This document shows positions 40,287-49,066 of a stretch of 64,000 nucleotides of DNA, one piece after another. Made by a program: the position numbers and the translations under genes. The notes under the pieces were generated by a model that did no database searches, had not been told where the DNA came from, and saw nothing but the letters and a program-made list of their open reading frames with translations. Each line of letters opens with the position of its first letter. Position 1 is the stretch's first letter. Source of the stretch: Raskinella chloraquaticus (SeqCode) (GTDB taxonomy: Bacteria; Pseudomonadota; Alphaproteobacteria; Rhizobiales; UBA4765); contig DEZK01000019.1 in the NCBI GenBank assembly GCA_002365175.1, positions 129,255-193,254 of the forward strand, given 5' to 3'.

Positions 40287-40895
40287 ATGGCTGAGAGCGA
40301 CCAGAGCGACGATGATCTCCTCGCCGCCACAACGCGTGGCGAGGAGCGCGCGTTTGCGCTGCTGGTATCGCGCCATGCCGATAAATTGCGCGGGCTCGCC
40401 TTCCGCCTGACCGGTAACAGTGCCGATGCCGATGATCTGGTGCAGGAGGCGTTTTGCCGCGCCTTCGTTCAGGCAAAGACATGGCGGCACGAAGGCATTC
40501 GCTTCTCGACCTGGCTCTACCGGGTGGTCACCAATCTCGCTTTCGACCGCTCGCGGCGCCTTAAGACACGCCGCCTGGTAGCGCTCGATGCTGTTGCCGA
40601 GCCGATTGATGAGCGCCCCGATGCACTGGACAACATGAATGAAAACGAGCGACGCCAGGCGGTCAACAAGGCAATCAGCAACTTGCCCGAGCGCCAGCGC
40701 CAGGTGGTCGTGCTGACCTACGGCGAAGGGTTGAGCAACGCCGAAGTGGCCGGCATGATTGGCATTACCATCGAGGCCGTCGAGGCTGCACTGACACGAG
40801 CGCGCATCAGTTTGCGTGACCAGCTTCGCGAGAGCGGATGGATGACAGAGGAGAAAGAAAATGAGCGTCGATCACGACCTCTTCACCGCGCTTGA
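40287..40895 (+). CDS. ECF-type RNA polymerase sigma factor
   Basis: A ~202-residue sigma factor from ATG 40287 (MAESDQSDDD); ATG 40266 is upstream in frame. Region 2 is seen in AFALLVSRHADKLRGLAFRLTGNSADADDLVQEAF and STWLYRVVTNLAFDRSRR, region 4 in LPERQRQVVVLTYGEGLSNAEVAGMIGITIEAVEAALTRAR. It overlaps the next gene by 35 bases. ECF factors normally respond to envelope or external cues via an anti-sigma factor; the membrane protein at 40861 fits that role. Its target promoters cannot be read from the window. Confidence 0.92.
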   Translation: MAESDQSDDDLLAATTRGEERAFALLVSRHADKLRGLAFRLTGNSADADDLVQEAFCRAFVQAKTWRHEGIRFSTWLYRVVTNLAFDRSRRLKTRRLVALDAVAEPIDERPDALDNMNENERRQAVNKAISNLPERQRQVVVLTYGEGLSNAEVAGMIGITIEAVEAALTRARISLRDQLRESGWMTEEKENERRSRPLHRA

Positions 40896-41271
40896 GCGTT
40901 ACGGCGCCAATTCGGCGCGCTGGCCACCGGCGCTCCTCAAGGTGATGGAACAGACCCGCGCCACCGATCCCAGTTTCGCCGCCGCGTGGGATGATATGAC
41001 CCGCCTCGAAGGGCTGATCGCCAGCAGCATGGAGGTGCCGCCGGCACCGATCGCCTATGGCAGCGGCATGGCCGCACGCACGCTGTCGCTGATGGGCGAA
41101 CGCCGGCACCGGAAGGTCGCACGGCTGACGCTGGCCTTCGGCGGAAGCTGGGCTGTCGCAGCCATGATCGCCGGCCTCGTCGCAAGCCAGCTGCTGACAA
41201 CTGGCGAGAGTGATGTACTCGCCTATGCCGAAATGGCGTTGGGCACGACGTCGCTGATTACGGGAAATTGA
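40861..41271 (+). CDS. Probable membrane anti-sigma factor
   Basis: A 136-residue protein starting within the sigma gene, with GAGGAG seven bases upstream of its ATG. The first ~90 residues are cytoplasmic (LFTALERYGANSARWPPALLKVME), followed by one hydrophobic helix (FGGSWAVAAMIAGLVASQLL) and a short tail. Size, single helix and overlap with an ECF sigma gene suggest it holds the sigma factor at the membrane. No zinc-binding HxxxCxxC motif is present. The function is inferred from context only. Confidence 0.65.
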   Translation: MSVDHDLFTALERYGANSARWPPALLKVMEQTRATDPSFAAAWDDMTRLEGLIASSMEVPPAPIAYGSGMAARTLSLMGERRHRKVARLTLAFGGSWAVAAMIAGLVASQLLTTGESDVLAYAEMALGTTSLITGN

Positions 41272-41285
41272 GGGGAGATACGGCA

Positions 41286-41729
41286 ATGCTGATTAAAGGA
41301 CGCTGGGCCTGGGCCGTTCTGATCGTCATGTTCCTGTCGCTTGGCGTTAATTTTTTCATGTTGGGTTTTCTGGTGCGCGGCAGTCCATGGCCGCACTTTT
41401 TCCGCAGTGGCCCTCCTATTGCCGGCATGCTGGAGGATTTTCCACCCGATCTGCGCCGCACCATTGGTCGCCAGCTGCGGCAGGATCGTGACGCGATCCG
41501 CGCCTCGGTCGATGCCATCCGCAGCAAGAGGCAGGAAATCGCCGCAGCCTTCCGCTCTCCCGTCATTGACGTCAATCAGGTGCGCGGCCTGATGCGCGAC
41601 GTGCGTGAGCTCACGGTCAAACTGCAGGAGCAGGCCCAGGAAACCATTCTGACCAGCGTCAGCCAATTGCCGGCAGCCGAGCGCGCCCGCATTGGCGAGC
41701 GCCACGGCGAGGGGTCGCGCTGGCGTTGA
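41286..41729 (+). CDS. Periplasmic metal-sensor-like protein (Metal_resist/Spy-like)
   Basis: A 147-residue protein from ATG 41286 (GAGGGGAG upstream), with one N-terminal membrane anchor (WAVLIVMFLSLGVNFFMLGFLV) and a helical periplasmic domain (PPDLRRTIGRQLRQDRDAIRASVDAIRSKRQEIAAAF ... VRGLMRDVRELTVKLQEQAQE) of the Metal_resist/CnrR type. Such proteins, for example in the CnrYXH system, relay periplasmic metal or envelope state to an ECF factor. Last gene of the EF-hand/sigma operon; six bases separate its stop from the convergent amidase. Confidence 0.75.
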   Translation: MLIKGRWAWAVLIVMFLSLGVNFFMLGFLVRGSPWPHFFRSGPPIAGMLEDFPPDLRRTIGRQLRQDRDAIRASVDAIRSKRQEIAAAFRSPVIDVNQVRGLMRDVRELTVKLQEQAQETILTSVSQLPAAERARIGERHGEGSRWR

Positions 41730-41735
41730 ACATGG

Positions 41736-43013
41736 TCAGTGAAGGCGCGCGATGACACCTTCGATGAAATGGGCGGCGGCGAGCGTCTTGTGGTCCTCGC
41801 CAAACGGGCCGATCACCTGAACACCGAGCGGTAATCCGGCACTGTCGCGCATGCCGGGCACCGAAATCGCCGGATCGCCTGTCATCGTCCACAGGCGATT
41901 GAAGACAGCCCGCCCCGTCGAGGCAAGCGTTGCCGGCGGCGGCCCGGGTGCGGCAGGTTGAACCAGCACATCAAGGGTGCCGAAAATCCGCTTCATCTCC
42001 CGCCGCGCCCGCGAGGCAATCGCGCGAGCCTCGTCATATTCGGCAAACCCGATCTTCTGCGCCGCGTCCAGCTCACCGCGCACAAGCGGCGGCAAGCGCT
42101 CACGGTAGCGCTCATATTCAAAGGCAAGCGCCATGGCCGATTCAAACATCTGGATGGCCGCATGCGCCTCCCACGCTTCGTGCAGAACAGCGACATTCCC
42201 GACCGCGACAATCTTTGAACCGGCGCGCTCGGCAGCCTGCACCACCGCCATCACCGCCTCGCCAATGCTTTTGTCGGCCATCCCCCAATCCGGAACGTCG
42301 ATGATCCCGAGCGATGGTGGCAAGGCATTGACGCCATCAACACGCAAGGGACGGCCGGTGAGCGCGCCGGCGAAGAAGGCTGTGTCAGCGACCGTCGGCG
42401 CGAAAAGTCCTACGGTATCGAGAAACCACGAGAAATGCTTGAGGCCAACCGTCGGCAGCAGGCGATAGCTCGGCTTGTAGCCAGCAATGCCGCAATAGGA
42501 TGCCGGACGCACCACCGAGCCGCCGGTCTGCGTGCCAACCGCAAACGGCACCATGCCACCCGCAACCGCCGCAGCGCTGCCAGCCGACGAGCCACCCGGC
42601 GTATGACCTGGCGCCACAGGGTTTTCGGTCATTGTCGGATCGAGATGGGCGAAGGCTGTCGTCGTTGTCTTGCCGATGATCGTCCCGCCCGCCTTGCGCG
42701 CCATCATGACAATCGCCGCATCGGCCGGCGGACGGTTGGCGGCATAGATCTCGCTGCCAAAGGCTGTCGGCATATCAGCCGTTTCGAACACGTCCTTGAT
42801 GGCGACCGGTAATCCCTTGAGCGGCTGCCGCGAAGAAGCGCTCACCTGGCGGCGTGCGCTTTCGATATCAAGGTGAGCGAAGGCCTTGATCACGGGCTCG
42901 CTGGCAGAGATCGCCTGCGCGTAACCGTCGAAGGCAACGTTCGCTGTGGTCTGCCCTTCCTCGATGCGCTTGAGGAGGGGAAGCACGGCAGACGGAGATT
43001 TTGGCGACATCAT
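41736..43013 (-). CDS. Amidase signature family hydrolase
   Basis: A 425-residue Ser-cisSer-Lys amidase. Catalytic Lys ~73 is in PVAIKDVF, the Gly/Ser loop at ~140-146 (PGGSSAGSAAAV) supplies the cis-Ser and the nucleophile is Ser ~166 in QTGGSVVRPA, so the triad is complete. There is no signal peptide, so it is cytosolic. The family includes GatA, but there is no gatB/gatC here and the length is short for GatA, so a small-molecule amidase is more likely. Substrate unknown. Confidence 0.88.
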   Translation of the reverse strand: MMSPKSPSAVLPLLKRIEEGQTTANVAFDGYAQAISASEPVIKAFAHLDIESARRQVSASSRQPLKGLPVAIKDVFETADMPTAFGSEIYAANRPPADAAIVMMARKAGGTIIGKTTTTAFAHLDPTMTENPVAPGHTPGGSSAGSAAAVAGGMVPFAVGTQTGGSVVRPASYCGIAGYKPSYRLLPTVGLKHFSWFLDTVGLFAPTVADTAFFAGALTGRPLRVDGVNALPPSLGIIDVPDWGMADKSIGEAVMAVVQAAERAGSKIVAVGNVAVLHEAWEAHAAIQMFESAMALAFEYERYRERLPPLVRGELDAAQKIGFAEYDEARAIASRARREMKRIFGTLDVLVQPAAPGPPPATLASTGRAVFNRLWTMTGDPAISVPGMRDSAGLPLGVQVIGPFGEDHKTLAAAHFIEGVIARLH

Positions 43014-43193
43014 GTGACCTTGAACGACCTTGCATCAGGAGATACGAAACTCGGTGAAGCGCTGATAAAAAGCAAGAGGCCTTGCCGGATCGTGGCAGGA
43101 TCAATTCACCGTTAAGACCAATGTCTGGGGCGGCTTTTTCCTCGATAATATTCTAGACAGAAGCTCGTCAAAGGGTTGGAGACGCAATTCATC

Positions 43194-44423
43194 ATGAGCC
43201 TTGTCGACCGCGTCGTTTTGAACAACACCAGCCCCGCTCCACGCTCTGACATCAACCGGCTGGTGCTGGTTGCCTCTGTCGGCGCGCTCGTTGCTGTCGC
43301 GCTCAACGCTGTCACGGTGGACGGCGGCAGCTGGCGGCTGGCCGCGCTGACACTGGTGGGCGCGCTCCTTGGTATCGTCCTTTATCGCGCCTCGTTTGGC
43401 TTCTCCAACGCCTTCCGCCTGCTCCTCGAGAACCGTGACGGTACTGGCCTTGCCGCCCACGCCATCATGCTGGCGCTGACGAGCGTGTTTTTCTTTCCAC
43501 TGATCGGGATCGGCAGTTTTCTCGGCCAGCCCATCGGCGGCCCGGCAACGCCGATCGGCATCACCCATATCTTTGGCGCGATCCTCTTCGGCATCGGCAT
43601 GCAGATCGGTGGCGGATGCGCCTCCGGCACGCTCTTCGCACTGGGTGGCGGCAACGGAAAACTCCTGTCGACGCTCGCCGGCTTCGTCATCGGCTCCACC
43701 ATCGTCGCCACCCATATCGGCTTCTGGTGGGGCCTGCCGGCGCTCCCCGCCACCACCATGATGGGTGTCTTCGGCTGGCAGGCGGGCCTTGCGGTTCAGC
43801 TGGTGCTGCTCGCGGCGATGTTTGTCTTTGCCCGCCGCCGCGCCCGCCTCTCGGAGCTTGATCTCACCGCCCGCTTGTCGTGGCAGACATTGCTGATCGG
43901 GCCATGGCCACTCATCTGGGGCGGCATCGGCCTTGCCCTTCTCAACGTCGCCACCCTCATCATCGGCGGCTTTCCGTGGAGCGAGACCTCCGCCTTCATG
44001 CTGTGGGGCGGCAAGATCGTGCAAGCCGTCGGTATCGACCCATCGCACTGGGATTACTGGGTGTTGACCGGACAGGCCGATCAGCTCACGGCCAGCATCT
44101 TCGCCGACAAGGCCTCCGTCATGGATCTAGCGATCATCCTCGGCGCTGCTTTTGCCGCTGCCAGCGCCGGGCGCTTTGACGCGCGCCGCGGCGGCTCGAA
44201 CCTCGCCTGGATCGGCGCCCTCATCGGCGGCATCCTCATGGGCTATGGCGCCCGCCTGTCAAACGGCTGCAATATCGGCGCCTATTTCAGCGCCGTCGCC
44301 GCCGGCGATCTTGCAGGCTTCGTCTGGGTGCCCGCCGGTATCCTCGGCAGTGCGATTGGCATCCGGCTCAGACCGTTTTTCGACCTCGTCGAAAAACGCC
44401 AGGATGACGCGCCGGTGTGTTGA
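43194..44423 (+). CDS. YeeE/YedE-family sulfur transporter
   Basis: A ~409-residue inner-membrane protein with about ten helices and an internal two-fold repeat. Each half has the conserved Gly-Cys motif of the family (IGGGCASGTLFALGGG and LSNGCNIGAYFSAVAAGD), in which the Cys takes part in thiosulfate or sulfur passage in TsuA-type proteins. ATG 43194 (MSLVDRVV) is the likely start; TTG 43176 is upstream in frame but badly spaced from any ribosome site. No tusA or rhodanese gene lies nearby, so the substrate is inferred from the family. Confidence 0.86.
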   Translation: MSLVDRVVLNNTSPAPRSDINRLVLVASVGALVAVALNAVTVDGGSWRLAALTLVGALLGIVLYRASFGFSNAFRLLLENRDGTGLAAHAIMLALTSVFFFPLIGIGSFLGQPIGGPATPIGITHIFGAILFGIGMQIGGGCASGTLFALGGGNGKLLSTLAGFVIGSTIVATHIGFWWGLPALPATTMMGVFGWQAGLAVQLVLLAAMFVFARRRARLSELDLTARLSWQTLLIGPWPLIWGGIGLALLNVATLIIGGFPWSETSAFMLWGGKIVQAVGIDPSHWDYWVLTGQADQLTASIFADKASVMDLAIILGAAFAAASAGRFDARRGGSNLAWIGALIGGILMGYGARLSNGCNIGAYFSAVAAGDLAGFVWVPAGILGSAIGIRLRPFFDLVEKRQDDAPVC

Positions 44424-44460
44424 GTTGAGGCTGATCTGAGCGGTGTCCTTTGCGGGAGTT

Positions 44461-44507
44461 CCCCTCACCCGGCCCTGCGGGCCGCCCTCTCCTGCAAGGG
44501 GAGAGGG
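44461..44507. repeat. Intergenic palindromic repeat
   Basis: Two adjacent inverted repeats lie between the transporter and ettA: GGCCC-TGC-GGGCC (44471-44483) and CCCTCTCC with a 7-base loop to GGAGAGGG (44485-44507), followed by AAAAAA on the plus strand. This C-rich, G-rich pattern resembles the REP-like intergenic repeats seen in many alphaproteobacterial genomes. Only one copy is in the window, so repetition cannot be shown here. Confidence 0.55.
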
Positions 44508-44549
44508 AAAAAAGAGGGCGATCACATCGCAAACCCTACTCCCTACTCC

Positions 44550-46202
44550 CTACCTCGCGAATTGCTTGTATTTGATGCGCCTCGGATTGACCGCGTCAGC
44601 CCCAAGGCGGCGTTTTTTATCTTCCTCGTAATCCTGGAAATTGCCCTCGAACCATTCGACATGGCTGTCGCCTTCAAAGGCGAGGATGTGCGTGGCGATG
44701 CGGTCAAGGAACATGCGGTCATGGCTGATGACGACGGCACAGCCAGCGAAATCTTCCAGCGCTTCTTCCAGCGCCCGCAGCGTCTCGACATCAAGATCAT
44801 TCGTCGGCTCGTCGAGCATCAGGACGTTGGCGCCCTTCTGCAGGATCTTCGCCAGATGAACGCGGTTGCGCTCGCCGCCTGACAGCTGGCCTACTTTTTT
44901 CTGCTGGTCGCCCCCCTTGAAATTGAAGGCACCGCAATAAGCGCGCGAATTGATCTCGCGTTTGCCCAGATAGAGGATGTCGTTACCCCCGGACACCTCC
45001 TCCCACACGGTCTTCTTGCCATCGAGGCTGTCACGCGACTGATCGACATAGCCCAGCTGCACGCTGTCCCCGATCGTGATCGTCCCGGCGTCGGGCGTGT
45101 CATCACCGCTGATCATGCGAAAGAGCGTCGTCTTGCCCGCGCCGTTGGGGCCGATGACACCGACGATCCCGCCCGGCGGCAGGCGGAAGGAGAGATTATC
45201 AATCAGCAGCTTGTCACCATAGCCCTTGCGCAGGCCGCTAAAGTCGATGACGTTCTGTCCCAGCCGCTCGGCGACCGGAATGATGATCTGCGCGGTTGTC
45301 GGTCCACTGTCGGCGGCCTTCTTGACCAGTTCATCGTAGCGCTCATAGCGCGCCTTTGATTTCGACTGGCGGGCCTTCGGCGAGGATGAAATCCACTCAC
45401 GTTCGCGCTCGATGGTTTTCTGCCGCGAGGCTTCCTCGCGCCCTTCCTGCTCGAGGCGCTTCTGCTTTTGCTGCAGCCACGACGAATAATTGCCTTCATA
45501 GGGAATGCCGCGCCCGCGATCGAGCTCGAGGATCCACCCCGTCACATTGTCGAGGAAATAGCGGTCATGGGTGACGATCAGGATGGCGCCGGGATAGTCG
45601 CGTAAATGGTTTTCGAGCCAGGCGACCGTCTCCGCATCCAGATGGTTCGTCGGCTCGTCAAGCAGGAGCAATTCCGGTTGGCTCAGCAGCAACTGGCAGA
45701 GCGCGACCCGGCGTCGTTCGCCGCCTGACAGCTTGTCGACCGCCCAGTCATCGGGCGGACAGCGCAGCGCGTCCATCGCCTGATCGACCTTGCTGTCGAG
45801 GTCCCACAAATTCTGCGCATCGATGATGTCCTGCAGCGCGGATGCCTTCTCGGCGTTCTCGTCCGTGTAATCCATCATCAGCGCGTTATACTCATCGAGC
45901 ACCGCCTGTTTGGCAGCAACCCCGATCTTGACGTTCTCGCGCACCGTCTTGCTGGGATCAAGCTGCGGCTCCTGCGGCAGATAGCCGACCCGCGCTCCCT
46001 CCGCCACCCAGGCTTCACCCGTCCATTCCGTGTCGAGCCCGGCCATGATGCGCAAAAGCGTCGATTTGCCCGAACCGTTGATGCCAAGCACGCCGATCTT
46101 GGCGTCGGGATAAAATTGCAGGTGGATGTTGTCGAGGACGGTCTTGCCCCCGGTATAGGTCTTCTTCAGACCCTTCATATGATAGATGAACTGCCGCGCC
46201 AT
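44550..46202 (-). CDS. ettA: Energy-dependent translational throttle protein EttA (ABC-F)
   Basis: Ribosome-bound ABC-F ATPase that gates early elongation according to ATP level. The 550-residue product from ATG 46202 (MARQFIYHMKGL) has two ABC domains, with Walker A GINGSGKST and GPNGAGKTT, signatures LSGGERRRVAL and LSGGERNRVHL, and Walker B segments ending DEPTNHLD and DEPTNDLD. The PtIM linker region lies between them. Length is near the E. coli 555. A longer upstream frame is unsupported. Confidence 0.95.
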   Translation of the reverse strand: MARQFIYHMKGLKKTYTGGKTVLDNIHLQFYPDAKIGVLGINGSGKSTLLRIMAGLDTEWTGEAWVAEGARVGYLPQEPQLDPSKTVRENVKIGVAAKQAVLDEYNALMMDYTDENAEKASALQDIIDAQNLWDLDSKVDQAMDALRCPPDDWAVDKLSGGERRRVALCQLLLSQPELLLLDEPTNHLDAETVAWLENHLRDYPGAILIVTHDRYFLDNVTGWILELDRGRGIPYEGNYSSWLQQKQKRLEQEGREEASRQKTIEREREWISSSPKARQSKSKARYERYDELVKKAADSGPTTAQIIIPVAERLGQNVIDFSGLRKGYGDKLLIDNLSFRLPPGGIVGVIGPNGAGKTTLFRMISGDDTPDAGTITIGDSVQLGYVDQSRDSLDGKKTVWEEVSGGNDILYLGKREINSRAYCGAFNFKGGDQQKKVGQLSGGERNRVHLAKILQKGANVLMLDEPTNDLDVETLRALEEALEDFAGCAVVISHDRMFLDRIATHILAFEGDSHVEWFEGNFQDYEEDKKRRLGADAVNPRRIKYKQFAR

Positions 46203-46307
46203 GGCTGTCGTCGGTCCGTGCTCAAGGGATGGGGGTCGCGTTTGGTCGCGACGAGGTCTGGCTTGTAGCCCAGCCCCGGCCCTCAAGCAATGTCCGCGTC
46301 GTCGGGT

Positions 46308-46715
46308 TCAGTTATCGGTGATGCGGATGATCTTGGCGCCTGGCGTCTGGCGCAGCAGCTGGGGCGATTCTCCACCCGGCGGGCAGGCAGCGAAGGGTTT
46401 GAACGGGCCGTCGGGTACTGTCAGCACGACCGGCGCGCAGGCATCATGCGCTGCACGCTGGCGGGGGCGCCGCTGCTGGCTGATCTGGTTGATGACAATG
46501 ACGGGCGCCGGCTGCACAACCCGGATGACGGGCTGCGGCACGCCGATGACAAAGGTGCCGTAATTGACCACATAGGGTCCGCCACCACCGCCGACAAAGC
46601 CAAGATAGGGCGCTGAATTGCTGCTGCCGACATAGCCATAGGGGCTTTGGGCCAAAGCCGGCCAGGCGAACACAAGGCTCCCTGCCATCACTGCCATTCC
46701 AACCACACGACGCAT
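46308..46715 (-). CDS. Secreted protein of unknown function
   Basis: A 135-residue product from ATG 46715 (GGAGG upstream), with a clear signal peptide (VVGMAVMAGSLVFAWPALAQ). The mature part has a Gly-rich stretch (GFVGGGGGPYVVNYG), then a hydrophobic Pro/Val/Ile run (PQPVIRVVQPAPVIVINQI), and two cysteines (DACAPVVL, FAACPPGG). It was not recognised; probably a small periplasmic or envelope protein. It lies 106 bases upstream of ettA in the same direction. Confidence 0.6.
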   Translation of the reverse strand: MRRVVGMAVMAGSLVFAWPALAQSPYGYVGSSNSAPYLGFVGGGGGPYVVNYGTFVIGVPQPVIRVVQPAPVIVINQISQQRRPRQRAAHDACAPVVLTVPDGPFKPFAACPPGGESPQLLRQTPGAKIIRITDN

Positions 46716-46918
46716 TGCTCTGATCCTCCGCAATTCCGCGAAAAACCCTCGCGGACACGCTGCCGACATGCTGATGTTAACTGATCGTTAAGCCCTTGTC
46801 ATCTCAGGCGTCTGACACAAGCATTTGAAATGACTCGCAATCGGGTGTTGAACCAAGGTTCAACTGGAAGCTTCACCTGCAGCCGCAAACAGGCTAACTG
46901 GAAGCGCCTCCGGCGCGG

Positions 46919-46994
46919 GGGCCCGTAGCTCAATGGTCAGAGCCGGCGGCTCATAACCGCTTGGTTGCAGGTTCGAGTCCTGCCGGGCCCACCA
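46919..46994 (+). tRNA. tRNA-Ile2 (anticodon CAU, lysidine-modified)
   Basis: A complete 76-base tRNA with acceptor pairs GGGCCCG and CGGGCCC, D arm, T loop GTTCGAGTC and an encoded CCA end. The anticodon is CAT. The variable region and anticodon stem (CGGCTCATAACCGC then TTGGT) resemble the isoleucine-2 tRNA read as AUA after lysidine modification by TilS, rather than elongator or initiator Met tRNA. The call therefore depends on that resemblance; annotation software often labels it Met. Confidence 0.85.
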
Positions 46995-47073
46995 TTTCTG
47001 TCTTCCGGCGCGCCGCCGCGCGCTGCTATAATGATCGCCCGCATGCCCCGGTGGATCGAACGGATAGAGGCCC

Positions 47074-47850
47074 ATGGATACACAACCGGTTACCTTCACC
47101 TCAAGGACGGGCGTCCAGTTATCCGCGCGGCTTGAACGCCCCACGGGGACCCCTTCGGCTTATGCCCTTTTTGCCCATTGCTTTGCCTGCGGCAAGGATT
47201 CAAGCGCGGCCGTCCGCGTCTCGCGAGCACTTGCGGCGCGCGGGATTGCCACGCTGCGCTTTGATTTTGCCGGCATCGGCCAAAGTGGCGGCACCTTCGT
47301 TGAGCAGACCTTTTCCTCAAGTGTCGATGATCTGATCAGCGCCGCCGATCATCTGCGCTCGACCTTCGCCGCCCCGGGGTTGCTGGTTGGCCACAGCCTG
47401 GGCGGGGCGGCCGTTATCGCTGCTGCCGAACGCATTGCGGAAGTACGCGCCATCGTCACCATCGGTGCGCCTGCTGATACCGCGCATGTCGAGCATAACT
47501 TCGCCGCCGCAGTCGAGGTCATCGAAAGCGAGGGCGAGGCTGACGTGCGTCTGGGCAAACAGACCTTCCGCATCGGCCGCGCTTTGCTCGATGACATCCG
47601 CGACCAGCCCCAGCGCGAACGGATCGCCGGGCTGAAGCGGGCCTTGCTTGTCCTCCACGCGCCAACTGATTCAGTCGTCGGCATCGAGAATGCGTCAGCC
47701 ATTTTCCTTGCCGCGAAACATCCCAAGAGCTTCGTGTCGCTGGATGACGCTGATCATTTCGTCTCGCGCAAGGAGGATGCCGATTACGCCGCCGAACTGA
47801 TCGCTGGCTGGGCCGGTCGCTATTTGAACCGTGGAACCGCGCTGGCGTAA
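47074..47850 (+). CDS. Alpha/beta hydrolase
   Basis: A 258-residue serine hydrolase with nucleophile motif GHSLGG (Ser near residue 110), an acid in LHAPTDSVV and a histidine in DDADHFVSR, forming a plausible triad. No signal peptide, so cytosolic. It resembles bacterial dienelactone-hydrolase/OsmC-linked hydrolases but ends after the hydrolase fold, with no OsmC domain. Substrate unknown. It starts 79 bases after the tRNA gene. Confidence 0.85.
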   Translation: MDTQPVTFTSRTGVQLSARLERPTGTPSAYALFAHCFACGKDSSAAVRVSRALAARGIATLRFDFAGIGQSGGTFVEQTFSSSVDDLISAADHLRSTFAAPGLLVGHSLGGAAVIAAAERIAEVRAIVTIGAPADTAHVEHNFAAAVEVIESEGEADVRLGKQTFRIGRALLDDIRDQPQRERIAGLKRALLVLHAPTDSVVGIENASAIFLAAKHPKSFVSLDDADHFVSRKEDADYAAELIAGWAGRYLNRGTALA

Positions 47851-47881
47851 CTGCCAGCCGGCCAAGGCTGTTTGCTGTCGA

Positions 47882-49003
47882 TCAAACCGGCAAGCGGGCC
47901 GGCGGAGATGTGGCACCCGCGCTGTTTGACGCCAGATGCGCCCATGCCGGCCGGCGAAACAGGAAACCAAGCCACATGCCCCGGACCGCAGCACCCAGCG
48001 CCAGCGACGCCATGATCGCACCCGCCGTCACCAGCGCTGACACCAGACCGACACTGTCGAACAGCTGAGATTTGACCAGGACCAGACGGCCAGCCGCCAT
48101 CGGCAATACAAATGACAGGTAGATGGTCAGTGAGTGCCGCCCACATATCGCCAGCCAGTCGAAGCAACGCCAGCGCTCCAGCAGGCTTGCCAGCGTCACC
48201 ACCGCGAGCACACCGAAGATGGCATAGAACAGGGTAAACCCCGGAATATCGGCAAGCCCCGTCCTCACCCCTATCGCCTGTTCCAACGCCCAAAAGATGA
48301 GCCCAAAGATTGCCACCTTGGGTCGCGCACTGACCAACCTTGCGAACGCAAAAATACGCGCGCGGAAATGATGGCCGATCAGAAAATAGATGAGATAAAG
48401 GCAGAAGCTGTTGACCATTGTCGAGCGCGTCAGCGTCGACCCCATCGCATAAGGATCGTCTCCCGGCCAGGACGCGGCGAGAAGGTGAAGCGCCACGGCG
48501 AGGAACAGGACGGCAAACGGCGCAAGCCCGCGCGTCAATCTGGCAAAGAGGAAGAAGAACGGCAGCAGATGGATGAACCACAGCGTGCTGAAGGGTTCAA
48601 CCAGACCCGCCGCATAGGCCTCGAGAAACGCGCCGGGTGACAACAGGCGCAGCTCACCAGCCTTGACGAGCAGAATGATCAGCAGCCACAACCCGTAGAA
48701 ATAGGCAAAGTGGACAACTTTACGATCAAGGAATTGCCGCCATGGCAGCGTCAGCGAGCCAGCGATGAAAAGCCCGGACACCATAAAGAAATCCGGCATC
48801 CGGAACGGCTTGGCAAAGGCGATTATGTCGTGAACGAAGCCCGTCCCGTTCATCGCCACACCGACACCAAGCGCTGAATGCATCATTACCACCATGATGA
48901 TGCAGATGCCACGGGCCGTATCGGCAAAGCTTGCCCGCGGCATTGCGGGAGCTGCACCCTGCATGCTCGTCGACGGTTCGGATAACTCTGCCATAACGCT
49001 CAC
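47882..49003 (-). CDS. Acyltransferase family 3 membrane protein
   Basis: A 373-residue polytopic protein with about ten hydrophobic segments. The start region has ARGICIIMVVMMHS, whose Arg and His match the acyltransferase-3 motif (RGxxxxxVxxxH), followed by KPFRMPDFFMVSGLF, typical of this family and of OpgC-like proteins. It probably moves acyl groups such as acetyl or succinyl onto a cell-surface sugar polymer. No other polysaccharide gene adjoins it, so the acceptor is unknown. Confidence 0.8.
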   Translation of the reverse strand: MSVMAELSEPSTSMQGAAPAMPRASFADTARGICIIMVVMMHSALGVGVAMNGTGFVHDIIAFAKPFRMPDFFMVSGLFIAGSLTLPWRQFLDRKVVHFAYFYGLWLLIILLVKAGELRLLSPGAFLEAYAAGLVEPFSTLWFIHLLPFFFLFARLTRGLAPFAVLFLAVALHLLAASWPGDDPYAMGSTLTRSTMVNSFCLYLIYFLIGHHFRARIFAFARLVSARPKVAIFGLIFWALEQAIGVRTGLADIPGFTLFYAIFGVLAVVTLASLLERWRCFDWLAICGRHSLTIYLSFVLPMAAGRLVLVKSQLFDSVGLVSALVTAGAIMASLALGAAVRGMWLGFLFRRPAWAHLASNSAGATSPPARLPV

Positions 49004-49066
49004 AGATGGCAGAAAAGTGTAAAAACGCCCTTACACCGGGCATCAAAGACCAGTTGGTCTATGATT

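Noticed and set aside
41736..43013. Calling the amidase GatA
   Set aside because: No GatB or GatC neighbour, and it is shorter than GatA; a general amidase is a safer call.
44485..44515. Hairpin followed by AAAAAA near the YeeE and ettA genes, as an intrinsic terminator
   Set aside because: The run is A, not U, on the plus strand, and on the minus strand the T run precedes the stem; it fits a palindromic repeat better.
46919..46994. Calling the CAU tRNA an elongator Met tRNA
   Set aside because: The anticodon stem and variable loop resemble Ile2 tRNA; a Met identity is less likely but not excluded.
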